DNA of 64,000 nt from an uncultured Arenicella sp. (lineage in GTDB: Bacteria > Pseudomonadota > Gammaproteobacteria > Arenicellales > Arenicellaceae), in the NCBI GenBank assembly GCA_947499305.1, contig CANMNN010000024.1, positions 1-64,000 of the forward strand, written 5' to 3'. The translations under genes were made by a program, and so were the position numbers. The notes beneath the pieces are model-generated. The model was not told the origin of the DNA. It worked only from the letters and a program-made list of their open reading frames with translations, and did not search any database. Shown here one piece after another: positions 34,198 through 48,804 of this stretch. Every line of letters begins with the position of its first letter. Within the stretch, counting starts at the first letter, position 1.

Positions 34198-34922
34198 GCT
34201 GCGCTCTCAGCTTTAGTGGCGTTAGCTTCTCCACTTGGCGCGCTGTATACATGACTCACTAACTTACCATCGTCAATTGTAATGATCGATTCACAGCGCT
34301 CAGCTAAACGTTGCTCATGAGTTACTAACACCAACGTTGTGTCGCTTTGTTGATTTAAGTCGAAGAGTAAATCGCTTATTTTTTTACCGGTTGCTTGGTC
34401 CAAATTCCCAGTAGGTTCATCGGCAAATAGTATTTTAGGAGAACAGGCAAATGCCCGAGCTAGCGCTACACGCTGCTGCTCGCCGCCCGATAATTGTTTT
34501 GGGTAATGGCTTGTGCGGTTTGATAAGCCAACTTTGTCGAGATATTCGATCGCTTTTTTACGAGCATCTGCCTGACCTGATAGCTCCATTGGCAGCGATA
34601 CATTTTCTAATGCGGTTAAACTGCCTAAAAGTTGAAACGTTTGAAATACAAAGCCGACCATTTGCGCGCGAATTGCCGCTCGCCCCTCTTCGTTGGTTGC
34701 GGTAATGTCATGCTCACCGAGCCAAATCTTACCTGTAGTCGGGGTATCTAGGCCGGCTAACAAGCCTAGTAGGGTTGATTTACCAGCGCCAGATGGGCCA
34801 ATAATCGCGACACTTTGACCCGCCTCGACTTGTAAAGAAATATCACTCAATATAGTTAGGTCGTAATCGGCGGTTCGCACCTGTTTAGTAATGCTTTCGG
34901 TACGGATTATGAAATTGCTCAT
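34194..34922 (-). CDS. ybbA: ABC transporter ATPase YbbA
   Basis: A 242-residue ATPase subunit of the LolD/MacB type. Walker A GPSGAGKST, Q-loop GFVFQTFQLLGSLTA, signature LSGGEQQRVALARA and Walker B ILFADEPTGNLD followed by LVTHE. It is paired with ybbP (4-bp overlap) and divergent from tesA, with 180 bp between the starts, the same neighbourhood as in E. coli and Pseudomonas. That context is the reason for calling it YbbA and not LolD. Confidence 0.9.
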   Translation of the reverse strand: MSNFIIRTESITKQVRTADYDLTILSDISLQVEAGQSVAIIGPSGAGKSTLLGLLAGLDTPTTGKIWLGEHDITATNEEGRAAIRAQMVGFVFQTFQLLGSLTALENVSLPMELSGQADARKKAIEYLDKVGLSNRTSHYPKQLSGGEQQRVALARAFACSPKILFADEPTGNLDQATGKKISDLLFDLNQQSDTTLVLVTHEQRLAERCESIITIDDGKLVSHVYSAPSGEANATKAESAA

Positions 34923-35102
34923 GCTTGCAGTTTTTTATCAGAGAAGTAGGTTTTAATTGGCTCAGGCTAAATTAGGTTTAACAGGTTAGTGACGAACAAT
35001 ATGATAACGTTCAAAAAATAAACGATATTCGATCAATATTAATCGAGTGCTGCTTGGCGCTATTATCAACACCTAGGCAATTACAAACCCGCTATAAACC
35101 TA

Positions 35103-35741
35103 ATGATACAGAACCGTTTGAAAGAAAAGTTCACCTTATGCCTGTGTCTATGGCTAATTTTCTGCTTTTCGGCAAAAGCTCTAGCCAATGAGCAAAAGCC
35201 ACACCTGCTGATTTTCGGAGATAGCCTGAGCGCAGCGTATGGCATGGACTTAGAACAAGGCTGGGCCCACTTAGTAGCACTTGAACTCAGCGATACAATT
35301 AAAGTTACCAACGCGAGCATGTCCGGCGAGACATCTGGCGGTGGCCTGGCCCGCTTACCGATAACACTAGATGAACTAAAACCCGATTTGGTGATGCTCG
35401 AACTCGGCGCGAATGATGGCCTTCAAGGCTTGTCGATCAACTCAATGCGAGACAACTTAGAGAAGATGATAACTCTCATGCGAGACAAGGGTGTGACCGT
35501 GGCATTAGTCGGTATTTCATTACCTGCTTCTTATGGCCCACGCTACATCGATAAATTTCGCGCGACGTATACAGAGCTGGCTGAAAAATATCAACTACCT
35601 TTTATCGACTTTTATCGCGAAGAATTTTTCTTAGAACCCGATTCCATTCAGCAAGATGGCTTACATCCAACGGCCAAAACACAAGGTCGTGTAAAAGATA
35701 TTGTTGTTGATTTTCTAACCTCGAATAATTTAATTAACTAG
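35103..35741 (+). CDS. tesA: Acyl-CoA thioesterase I / lysophospholipase L1 (GDSL)
   Basis: A 212-residue SGNH hydrolase that cleaves acyl-thioesters and lysophospholipids in the periplasm. It has a signal peptide (about 1-29, ending AKALA). Block I is FGDSLSAAYGMD with nucleophile Ser41. Block II is SMSGETSGGG, block III is GANDGLQG and block V is DGLHPTAKTQ with the catalytic Asp/His. Divergent to ybbA, which is the usual order. It ends 3 bp before the GST gene, so the two may be transcribed together. Confidence 0.93.
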   Translation: MIQNRLKEKFTLCLCLWLIFCFSAKALANEQKPHLLIFGDSLSAAYGMDLEQGWAHLVALELSDTIKVTNASMSGETSGGGLARLPITLDELKPDLVMLELGANDGLQGLSINSMRDNLEKMITLMRDKGVTVALVGISLPASYGPRYIDKFRATYTELAEKYQLPFIDFYREEFFLEPDSIQQDGLHPTAKTQGRVKDIVVDFLTSNNLIN

Positions 35742-35744
35742 TTT

Positions 35745-36362
35745 ATGTCTATTACTCTCTATGGCCTAGGGCCGTCTCGATCTTTTCGATGCCTTTGGGC
35801 ACTTGCTGAAGCCGACCTAGAACACGAGTTTGTGTCACTTGAGTTATCGGGCACTGGTTCAAATGGGGCTAAGTCGCCTGAATACCTAAAGCTAAACCCA
35901 CAAGGTAAAGTGCCGTCGTTAAAGCATGATGACTTTGTGCTAACTGAAAGCGCTGCGATTCTGAACTATATCGATACGCTCGCCAATGGACGATTTATAC
36001 CAAGTGCTGCAAAGGATCGAGCCAAGTACGATGAAGTTGCCTTTTTTGTTTTAAGCGAATTAGAACAACCGCTTTGGACCACAGGCAAACACAAGTTTGC
36101 GATTCCCGAAGAGCAACGCGTTGAACAGGTTTTGGACACCGCCAAGTGGGAGTTTGATAAAGCGCTGAATGCGTTCGGCAAACTCGTTAATATCAACGGT
36201 TTTGTACTGGGCAACTCTTTCACCTTCGCCGACATTCTAGTAGCTCAAACGTTTAATTGGGCTGATCGTTTCGGCTTTGACGTGCCAGCAAACTACTTAC
36301 AATACCGCGATGCAATGTACGCACGAGAGGCGGCGGTTAATTCTATTGCTAAATTTAGTTAG
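35745..36362 (+). CDS. Glutathione S-transferase family protein
   Basis: A 205-residue cytoplasmic GST-fold protein. The N-terminal thioredoxin-like half starts LYGLGPSRSFRCLWALAE, and PQGKVPSLKHDDFVLTESAAIL contains the cis-Pro and the Glu-Ser pair that bind glutathione. The C-terminal half is helical (FTFADILVAQTF holds the N-capping box). The catalytic residue may be Ser10 or a nearby Ser, not a Tyr. The substrate is unknown. It starts 3 bp after tesA. Confidence 0.85.
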   Translation: MSITLYGLGPSRSFRCLWALAEADLEHEFVSLELSGTGSNGAKSPEYLKLNPQGKVPSLKHDDFVLTESAAILNYIDTLANGRFIPSAAKDRAKYDEVAFFVLSELEQPLWTTGKHKFAIPEEQRVEQVLDTAKWEFDKALNAFGKLVNINGFVLGNSFTFADILVAQTFNWADRFGFDVPANYLQYRDAMYAREAAVNSIAKFS

Positions 36363-36392
36363 TTTTGACTCAATGAGTTCTAATACTCAAAC

Positions 36393-36863
36393 TTAGCCAG
36401 CGGATAGCTTTGCTAGGGCTTGCTCTACAGCGCTGATATAGGGGTGAACTTGAGGACGGCTTGCGCGAAGATACTCTAAGCCGTCGTCAATAGTCATGCC
36501 TCGGAAGTGACAAAGATAGCCAAGCACCGTTGCAGGCGCTCGGCAGACACCAGCATTACAATGCACGTAAACGCGATGTCCTATGGCAAGCATTTGGTTC
36601 AATGCTTGAATTGGCTCAGGTAATTTTTTGCCTAAATCTTGCTCATCAAAATCAATGATGCCAAAGCGTTGAACACTTATTTCATTATATTGATACGAGC
36701 TTTGTAGCTTCTTCCAATCGATGCGATGTGATTTGAAATCAGCATCACTTTGCAATGAGAGTACCGCGGTAATCTTCATCTGCTTGAGTCGTGCAACGTC
36801 GACACTGTTTTGTGGGGCACTACCGAGAAAAATATTTTCTTCGATTCGATCAAAATTAATCAT
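36393..36863 (-). CDS. Dual-specificity-type protein phosphatase
   Basis: A 156-residue small phosphatase of the DSP/PTP superfamily. The catalytic P-loop HCX5R is HCNAGVCRAP (C102, R108). The general acid is probably Asp71 or Asp73 in IIDFDEQDL. It lacks any targeting or membrane segment, so it is cytoplasmic. The substrate could be a phosphotyrosine protein or a non-protein phosphate. It lies 31 bp downstream of the hemE start region, on the same strand as hemE, and converges with the GST gene. Confidence 0.85.
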   Translation of the reverse strand: MINFDRIEENIFLGSAPQNSVDVARLKQMKITAVLSLQSDADFKSHRIDWKKLQSSYQYNEISVQRFGIIDFDEQDLGKKLPEPIQALNQMLAIGHRVYVHCNAGVCRAPATVLGYLCHFRGMTIDDGLEYLRASRPQVHPYISAVEQALAKLSAG

Positions 36864-36894
36864 GATGTGCCCCTAAAAAATTTAGAAGTTGACG

Positions 36895-37971
36895 CTAGGC
36901 GTGAAACTTTGAACTTTGACCCTGAACAGTATCAACCAACGCTTTCATGTTGTCGGGCTGTGCGAAGGGCTGAATACCATGGCCAAGATTAAATATATGA
37001 CCTTTATCGCCTGCCTGATGCTGACCGTAGCCTTCGAGCACTTGCATGGCATTATCTTGGACCTGTGTGGTGCCAGTATTCATTACCACTGGGTCCATAT
37101 TACCCTGTAAAACAACACGATCGCCCACACGCGCCTTTGCATTAGTGATATCCACCGTCCAATCTAAGCCCAGACCGTCACAACCGGTGTCGGCCATCAT
37201 TTCTAACCATTGACCGCCGCCCTTAGTGAACAACACTATTGGGATGTCTTTAGTTGCCGCGTCAGATTTAATTGCACTGACAATCTGCTGCATGTAGCTC
37301 AAGGAGAATGTTTGATAATTGGCCGTAGAAAGCATGCCACCCCATGTATCAAATACCATTAGGCTTTGAGCGCCTGCAGCAACTTGCGCTTTTAGATAGG
37401 TGATCACGCTATCAGTGACCACTTGCAAGAGCGTGTGCGCTGCCTGCGGAGATTCGAACATCAAACCTTTTATACGACGAAACTCTTTGCTGCCACTGCC
37501 TTCGACCATATAGCTAGCCAATGTCCACGGGCTGCCGGTAAAGCCGATTAGAGGCACTCGACCATCTAGCTCTTTACGAATGACACGCACAGCGTCCATC
37601 ACGTAACCAAGATCATCTTCCGCGTCTGGAACAGTGAGCTTATTTATATCCGCTTCACTGCGCACAGGTTTGTTAAAAACTGGGCCAACACCTTCTTCTA
37701 ACACCAACTCCAAACCCATTGCATCAGGAATGGTTAAAATGTCAGAAAATAGAATCGCAGCGTCTAAGCCAAAGCGGTCTATCGGTTGCATGGTTACTTC
37801 ACATGCAAGCTCGGGCGTTTTACAAAGCGTAAGAAAATCTCCCGCCTGTTTACGTACCGCGCGATACTCAGGTAAATATCGGCCAGCTTGGCGCATTACC
37901 CAAATAGGAGTTCGTTCTACTTTTTCGCCACGCAAGGTGCGAAGGTATAAATCATTTTTCATATCGTTCAT
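36895..37971 (-). CDS. hemE: Uroporphyrinogen decarboxylase
   Basis: Cytoplasmic enzyme of heme synthesis that removes the four acetate carboxyls of uroporphyrinogen III to give coproporphyrinogen III. It has 358 residues, normal length. Signatures: PIWVMRQAGRYLPEYR (substrate-binding Arg residues), LFSDILTIPDAMGLEL with the catalytic Asp, GFTGSPWTLASYMVEG and the C-terminal FNLGHGIQP. It is downstream of gltD on the same strand, but a strong terminator lies between, so it probably has its own promoter in the 90 bp upstream. Confidence 0.95.
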   Translation of the reverse strand: MNDMKNDLYLRTLRGEKVERTPIWVMRQAGRYLPEYRAVRKQAGDFLTLCKTPELACEVTMQPIDRFGLDAAILFSDILTIPDAMGLELVLEEGVGPVFNKPVRSEADINKLTVPDAEDDLGYVMDAVRVIRKELDGRVPLIGFTGSPWTLASYMVEGSGSKEFRRIKGLMFESPQAAHTLLQVVTDSVITYLKAQVAAGAQSLMVFDTWGGMLSTANYQTFSLSYMQQIVSAIKSDAATKDIPIVLFTKGGGQWLEMMADTGCDGLGLDWTVDITNAKARVGDRVVLQGNMDPVVMNTGTTQVQDNAMQVLEGYGQHQAGDKGHIFNLGHGIQPFAQPDNMKALVDTVQGQSSKFHA

Positions 37972-38062
37972 GGAAGCGATTATACAGGCTCAAAATGACT
38001 CTGGGTGAACAGTTAATCGATCTTCAGGATTAATTACCGAGATCGACTGACATCTAAAGAGC

Positions 38063-38096
38063 AAAAAAAAGCCGCTGAGCAAATCAGCGGCTTTTT
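38063..38096 (-). terminator. Rho-independent terminator after gltD
   Basis: Hairpin GCCGCTGA-GCAAA-TCAGCGGC (38071-38091) flanked by an A-tract on the left and T-tract on the right, so it can work on both strands. On the minus strand it follows the gltD stop by 20 bp and is followed by eight U residues. Confidence 0.93.
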
Positions 38097-38116
38097 CTAT
38101 CTCAGCAATTAGTTAC

Positions 38117-44003
<5,887 letters not shown>

Positions 44004-44511
44004 GTCGTTTTCCTACCAAAAAAACTTGCGCTGCATGGTCAACTGAACACACACCGACAGTGAAAGAAGCCCGAACAGTGTCGTGGCCTCCATTTTCAAC
44101 GCTCCAAATCCTTTGGGCTGCCAAACCTGATTTACTCAAACGAACTTCGAGTAGATATCAATATAATTGACTAAACAGTTTGTTACGTTTCCCATTTTAT
44201 TGCACTACTTGGGGTGCCCGACGCTAGCGCGTAAAACAAGCAGCAACTGTTTTGAGCCTACTTTTTGGCAATGCAAATGCGGTTGCCTCTATTAATAAAC
44301 ACTTCTTTCGTGCCTATTTGATCAATCTGAATGATCGGTTTTGGCCGCCAGAAAAACCGAAAAAAATTCGGTTAGAGCGAAAAAGGACGCATAGTATACA
44401 GTTTCATGCATTCAAAGTCATCTAAACCCAAGTCTAAACAACGAGCGGGGGCTATGAAATTAAGCAATATTCCACATTCCTCTTGTCTATATGATATCTG
44501 ATATTAAGCGA
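44004..44511. other. Long non-coding region between aroK and gltB
   Basis: 508 bp with no convincing frame. It must hold the gltB promoter. A weak hairpin (AACCGA-N7-TCGGTT at 44355-44373) is the only structure. In many gammaproteobacteria aroB and a SPOR protein gene stand here, but no remnant of them is recognisable. Confidence 0.5.
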
Positions 44512-45015
44512 CTACCTATCTAGCGCTTCCATGATCTCATCTACCACTTTAGAAACAATGCGATCACCTGACATGACCACTAGGTCTGCTTCTTGCTCGT
44601 ACAACTCTCCTCGCTCTGTCATCAACTGACGTAACTTGCTCTCGGCATCTACGTTTTCCAGCAGTGGGCGATTTTGATTCTTTTGGGTGCGAGCCAATTG
44701 CGTTTCGATCGATGTTTTCAGATACACCACGAAGCCTTTACGCAATAAAATTCGATTTTCCTCACTGGTAATAGCACCACCACCAGTAGCCAACACGATT
44801 CCCGAGCGCTCACATAGCTCCGAAAGCATCTTTGTTTCACGTCTACGAAATCCATCTTCGCCCTCGATATCAAAGATTGTTGAAATAGAAACACCGCACC
44901 GTTCTTCAATCATATGGTCAGAATCAACGAAGTCCATACGCGTGCGTTTGGCCAACTGCTTACCAACGGTGGTTTTTCCTGAGCCCATGGGGCCAATAAG
45001 AATCAAATTTTGCAT
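44512..45015 (-). CDS. aroK: Shikimate kinase
   Basis: A 167-residue cytoplasmic kinase that phosphorylates shikimate at the 3-position in chorismate synthesis. P-loop GPMGSGKTT (8-16), the shikimate-binding FVDSDHMIEE (Asp at about 32), FRRRETKML and ATGGGAI are all conserved, and the LID RNQ-type loop NQNRPLL is seen. It is downstream of pilQ as in many relatives, but a terminator at 45220-45247 separates the two, so aroK should have its own promoter in about 45020-45220. Confidence 0.95.
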   Translation of the reverse strand: MQNLILIGPMGSGKTTVGKQLAKRTRMDFVDSDHMIEERCGVSISTIFDIEGEDGFRRRETKMLSELCERSGIVLATGGGAITSEENRILLRKGFVVYLKTSIETQLARTQKNQNRPLLENVDAESKLRQLMTERGELYEQEADLVVMSGDRIVSKVVDEIMEALDR

Positions 45016-45219
45016 TATCTCTATCTACGTAAATCTTGTAAAACAAGCGGTTTTTAAAACCTTGATTGAGTGCTCTGCAGCACGCTCGGCATCATACTCA
45101 TAGTTAGGGGAAAAGTTGAGAGCAAAAAAAGAGAAAAGTGCTTCTGAACAAGTAAATACGCTCATTTCTTAAGAGCACATCAATCAACTATGGCGTGGTA
45201 TCGCCGAGTTACAAAAACA

Positions 45220-45247
45220 AAAAGCAGGAGCAAATGCCCCTGCTTTT
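45220..45247 (-). terminator. Rho-independent terminator after pilQ
   Basis: On the minus strand, AAAAGCAGG pairs with CCTGCTTTT around a ten-base loop, followed by TGTTTTTG. It follows the pilQ stop and the 11-bp hairpin at 45252-45278, ending the pilMNOPQ unit. Confidence 0.8.
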
Positions 45248-45251
45248 CGAG

Positions 45252-45278
45252 CAGCCGTATTTTAGCTAAATACGGCTG
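45252..45278 (-). repeat. Perfect 11-bp hairpin behind pilQ
   Basis: CAGCCGTATTT at 45252-45262 and its exact reverse complement at 45268-45278, with a 5-base loop. It sits directly after the pilQ stop and before the terminator. It lacks a U-tract of its own and may stabilise the 3' end of the pil transcript. Confidence 0.8.
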
Positions 45279-45285
45279 TAAACGG

Positions 45286-47574
45286 CTAACCTAGGTCCAA
45301 CTTTGGAGTAATGATCTTCGGTGTTAAGAAAATCAAGAGCTCGGTACGATTTGATCGCTTAGAACGCTGCTTGAACAAGTTGCCCACGATCGGAATATCG
45401 CCAAGAATCGGCACCTTAGTCTCGCCGTCGCTCTCGTCCTGCTGATAAATTCCGCCGATAACTACAGTTTCGCCGTTATCAGCAAGAATTTGAGTTTGAA
45501 TCTCTTTAGTGCCTACTACGTTGATCGAGGCACCCAATGAAACTACGTTATCTTGGCTAATATCGACATCCATGATCACGCGATCATCTGGAGTGATCTG
45601 AGGTGTAACTGTTAGTCGAAGTTCTACTTCAATTTCTTCTACACCGCCACCGCCACCGAGGCCACCACCAGCACCACCAGCACCACCAGCACCACCTCCG
45701 TTTCCAGGAACAGTGATAAAGATAGACTGCCCTTGACTGATTACAGCTTCTTTTTGATTTGACGTTATCAGCCTTGGACTAGCAACAACACGTCCTCGGC
45801 CATCAGCCTCTAATGCTGACAATTCTAAACTTATTAAATGAGCAAATCCTCGACCGGTTCGAAAAATATCAAACGCATATGAAGCTGGAGTAGTGCCTCC
45901 AATAGTGTTCGCTCCAAGATCAACCGACAAGCCACCATCTCGATCAAACTCCAACGGATCATCTGGGTTTTGAGCTTGATTTACTACTGAATCATTCAAA
46001 GTTGAATTACCATTTAACGTACCACCCGATGTTACGTCACCAATAACTGAACTATTCGATCCCGGGAATAGAGCATTTTGCACCACGCGCTGAAAGCCCA
46101 ATCGCGCGCCTAACTCTTGGCTAAAATTATCGTTTGCCTCTACAATGCGCGTTTCAATCAACACTTGTCGTACTGGCTTATCTAGCTTAGCGACTACATT
46201 GCGAAGTTGTTTAATTTTTTCCGGAACGTCTTGCACCAGTAGACTATTGGTTCGTTCATCTACCGTTACGCTACCACGCGCGCTAAGTAAAGAGTTTTTA
46301 TCAGTCTCGGTAACGTTTAGAGACGATCTATTACTCACTTCTTGACCTACACTAGATGAAACACTACCTTGTCGCACGACCTTAACAGACTTGATCACAT
46401 CAGCAATATCAGCGGCTTTAGCATAATTAATCTGCACGATTTCGGTTGCTAAAGGCGCAAACTCCTCAACCACCGCAAGCGCCTTCAACTCCTCAGCTTC
46501 CACCTGTTGAATCTCTGCGCTTGGTGCAACCCAGACAACATTACCTGTTTGCCTCTTAGCCAAGCCTTTCGTTCTCAAGATTACATCCAAGGCCTGATCC
46601 CAAGGGACGTCTTTCAAATTAATCGTAATTTCACCCTGAACTGAATCACTGGTAACAAAGTTTATCCCAGTAAAGTCGGCTATAACCGCTAATGCCGATC
46701 GCACATCGATATTTTGGAAGTTGATCGACAAGCGTTCTCCATTGAAACCCAACTCAGAATCCTCTTCATCACGCAAATCTTCTTCGGTTTCGACAATCGG
46801 ATCTACGACCAAGGTAAAGCGCTTGCCAGACTGGAATGAAAGATGCTGGTATTTACCGTTTGGTACCACCACCATGCGAACATTGCTTGAATTTTGGAAT
46901 GAATCGACTGTTTGAACTGGCGTTGCGAAATCAGTGACATCTAGTCTCTGTTCCAACTCAGCCGGTACGTTTACATCGAGTAGATCAATAATAATTTCAC
47001 CATCACGCTCTCGAGTATCAATGGTAGCGTTATCGCTGTTCAGATCAACGATTAGTTTGCCGCCACCCGCTTCAGAACGTCGAAAGTCTATGTTTCTGAT
47101 ACTCGTCGAGGACTCAACATCAGGGCGACTCGCGAACGGCTTAGGCGTAGTAACTTGACTCTCGTCAGAGAGGTTATTGAAAACCACTAAAGAGTAACCG
47201 TTATCGATCGGTGTGAGCTTATAGCGCGCCGACTCAAATAAATTCACGATTAAACGTGTTCTGTCTGGTGTCTGAACCGCAACAATACTATCTACACGAC
47301 CTTCACTAATCTGGGTTTTCGGGCTCGGCAACAAGCTCTTCATACCAAAAAAATCTATCGCGATTCGTGCAGGCCTGTCGGTACTAAACGTGCCTGGCTC
47401 TGGCAACTGCGCATCCGCTTTGAAATCGATCTGCACATCGCCACCACTGAGAGTGCTGTAGACAACATCAGTGAGATTGGCATTTTGTGCTGAGGCCGCG
47501 TTAACTGTAATCAATGCTAGCAGCAAATAGGCACACAAGGTTTTGAAGCGCTCGGGCATTAGTTTTACTCTCAT
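45286..47574 (-). CDS. pilQ: Type IV pilus secretin
   Basis: A 762-residue outer-membrane secretin that forms the pilus exit channel. A signal peptide (ending NAASAQ) is followed by two AMIN-type domains (about 30-270) that bind peptidoglycan, an STN/N0 domain (ISINF/FTGINFVTSDS), an N1 domain and the secretin core (VLIETRIVEANDNFSQELGARLGF to the C-terminal VPILGDIPIVGNLFKQR). A glycine/alanine run encoded by a 9-base repeat (45664-45696) lies inside the secretin core. ATG at 47574 is chosen because AGGAAG lies 7 bp before it. An upstream ATG at 47604 lacks a site. Confidence 0.93.
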   Translation of the reverse strand: MRVKLMPERFKTLCAYLLLALITVNAASAQNANLTDVVYSTLSGGDVQIDFKADAQLPEPGTFSTDRPARIAIDFFGMKSLLPSPKTQISEGRVDSIVAVQTPDRTRLIVNLFESARYKLTPIDNGYSLVVFNNLSDESQVTTPKPFASRPDVESSTSIRNIDFRRSEAGGGKLIVDLNSDNATIDTRERDGEIIIDLLDVNVPAELEQRLDVTDFATPVQTVDSFQNSSNVRMVVVPNGKYQHLSFQSGKRFTLVVDPIVETEEDLRDEEDSELGFNGERLSINFQNIDVRSALAVIADFTGINFVTSDSVQGEITINLKDVPWDQALDVILRTKGLAKRQTGNVVWVAPSAEIQQVEAEELKALAVVEEFAPLATEIVQINYAKAADIADVIKSVKVVRQGSVSSSVGQEVSNRSSLNVTETDKNSLLSARGSVTVDERTNSLLVQDVPEKIKQLRNVVAKLDKPVRQVLIETRIVEANDNFSQELGARLGFQRVVQNALFPGSNSSVIGDVTSGGTLNGNSTLNDSVVNQAQNPDDPLEFDRDGGLSVDLGANTIGGTTPASYAFDIFRTGRGFAHLISLELSALEADGRGRVVASPRLITSNQKEAVISQGQSIFITVPGNGGGAGGAGGAGGGLGGGGGVEEIEVELRLTVTPQITPDDRVIMDVDISQDNVVSLGASINVVGTKEIQTQILADNGETVVIGGIYQQDESDGETKVPILGDIPIVGNLFKQRSKRSNRTELLIFLTPKIITPKLDLG
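45664..45696 (-). repeat. 9-base tandem repeat inside pilQ
   Basis: Three copies of ACCACCAGC (plus strand) and a partial fourth, in frame, encoding Gly-Gly-Ala units within a glycine-rich loop (about residues 627-637). Copy-number change would add or remove three residues without shifting the frame. Confidence 0.85.
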
Positions 47575-47593
47575 AATCTTGCTTCCTGAATCG

Positions 47594-48133
47594 TTATTGT
47601 TCATCTATTGTTATTTCTACGTCCCTGGTAATCCAGCGACCGGCAGGGTCAGCCACTGTTTCTTCCAAAACAACGCGTTGTTCATCTGGGTAAATCTGAG
47701 TTATTTTGCCATCATTCTGGCCAAGATAATTTCCAACCTGAGCTATGTGAGCCGTTCCCAAGTTGGTTTTGACGATAACCCATGGAACGCCCTTTTGAGA
47801 CAATGTTCCTACCATATTCAAAGCATCCAGAGGGAACTCCTCCAGCGGCTCTTTAATTCTATTTCGATCAGGCCTTTTACCAACAACAACAGCCTCATCA
47901 TTCCGGTTAGAAATAATATTGCCGAATAAAAACGGGTCTGATTTTTCCGCTGATGCGTATTCAAAGCCTTGGTATGGCTCGATCTCAGGTAGCGGGTCGA
48001 TCTCCGGCTTTTTATCCCTATACGCTTCCTCCACAAAGTCTTTCAAGTCAGTCATATTACTGTCTACGCACCCTTGAAGCATCATGACACCAATCAAGAC
48101 CATCGACAGCTTCATAAATCTAATTTGACTCAT
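47594..48133 (-). CDS. pilP: Type IV pilus assembly lipoprotein PilP
   Basis: A 179-residue inner-membrane lipoprotein with lipobox LQGC near residue 22. It links the PilNO inner-membrane complex to the secretin PilQ. The N-terminal part after the Cys is extended and proline-rich (EIDPLPEIEPY), and the C-terminal beta domain has MVGTLSQKGVPWVIVKTN. It overlaps pilO by 14 bp and ends 19 bp before the chosen pilQ start. Confidence 0.93.
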   Translation of the reverse strand: MSQIRFMKLSMVLIGVMMLQGCVDSNMTDLKDFVEEAYRDKKPEIDPLPEIEPYQGFEYASAEKSDPFLFGNIISNRNDEAVVVGKRPDRNRIKEPLEEFPLDALNMVGTLSQKGVPWVIVKTNLGTAHIAQVGNYLGQNDGKITQIYPDEQRVVLEETVADPAGRWITRDVEITIDEQ

Positions 48134-48734
48134 ATGAATCCTCCAAGTAGTGGTAGGTCTTCGTGGTAGCTTGAAACCTCAAATTTTCGGAGTCTTGACT
48201 GACCCGTTCCACAGTGAAATTAGCAATATTAATAATACGCGGCAACGCAGCCACGTCGCTAACAAAGCCTGCAATTTGATGATAAGTGCCGTTTGCAATA
48301 ATATCGACGTTCTTCTCAGCGTAAAAATCTCTATCGACATTAATACCCGGTTTGATTTGCTCAAATTGCAACCCACGAGACAAGCCAACTTGAGTCATAT
48401 CGATTAACAATGCAGGTATTTCACTCTCATTTGGAAGCTGCTTCAACAGCACACCAAAGGTTTCTTCCGCCTCTACCATTTGATCTTTATAGGCGTCTAA
48501 ATTGATCGCCAGCGCTTTCTTCTCAAGGTAACTCTCTTTTAAGCCTGGCTCCTTTCGTTGTTCCGCCGCGAGCAACACTCGTTGGTCCTGAATTATAAAA
48601 TAGAAACCCGCACCGATTATTACAAGGCACAGGATGCCTGCCATTAAAATTTTTACTCTACGAGTCCAAGATCCGATATCATTTACATCAAGGCCGTTGA
48701 GCTCGTCTATCAGGCTAACTGCTGGAATGCTCAT
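48120..48734 (-). CDS. pilO: Type IV pilus alignment protein PilO
   Basis: A 204-residue bitopic inner-membrane protein: cytoplasmic N-terminus, one helix (about 28-48), a coiled coil and a ferredoxin-like periplasmic domain. It pairs with PilN. Features such as KQLPNESEIPALLIDMTQVG and GTYHQIAGFVSDVAALPRI are typical of the family. The start ATG follows GGTGG. A 70-bp gap separates it from pilN, larger than the tight spacing elsewhere in the cluster. It overlaps pilP. Confidence 0.93.
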   Translation of the reverse strand: MSIPAVSLIDELNGLDVNDIGSWTRRVKILMAGILCLVIIGAGFYFIIQDQRVLLAAEQRKEPGLKESYLEKKALAINLDAYKDQMVEAEETFGVLLKQLPNESEIPALLIDMTQVGLSRGLQFEQIKPGINVDRDFYAEKNVDIIANGTYHQIAGFVSDVAALPRIINIANFTVERVSQDSENLRFQATTKTYHYLEDSYESN

Positions 48735-48804
48735 TGGCCACCTACCCGTTGTTTAATATTCATATGCTTTCTACTATTTTCTATACTTCAACAGCGCCGC
48801 TCGA

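Noticed and set aside
44355..44373. Hairpin AACCGA-N7-TCGGTT as terminator of aroK
   Set aside because: The stem is only 6 bp, weak, and too far (over 130 bp) from the aroK stop to be convincing.
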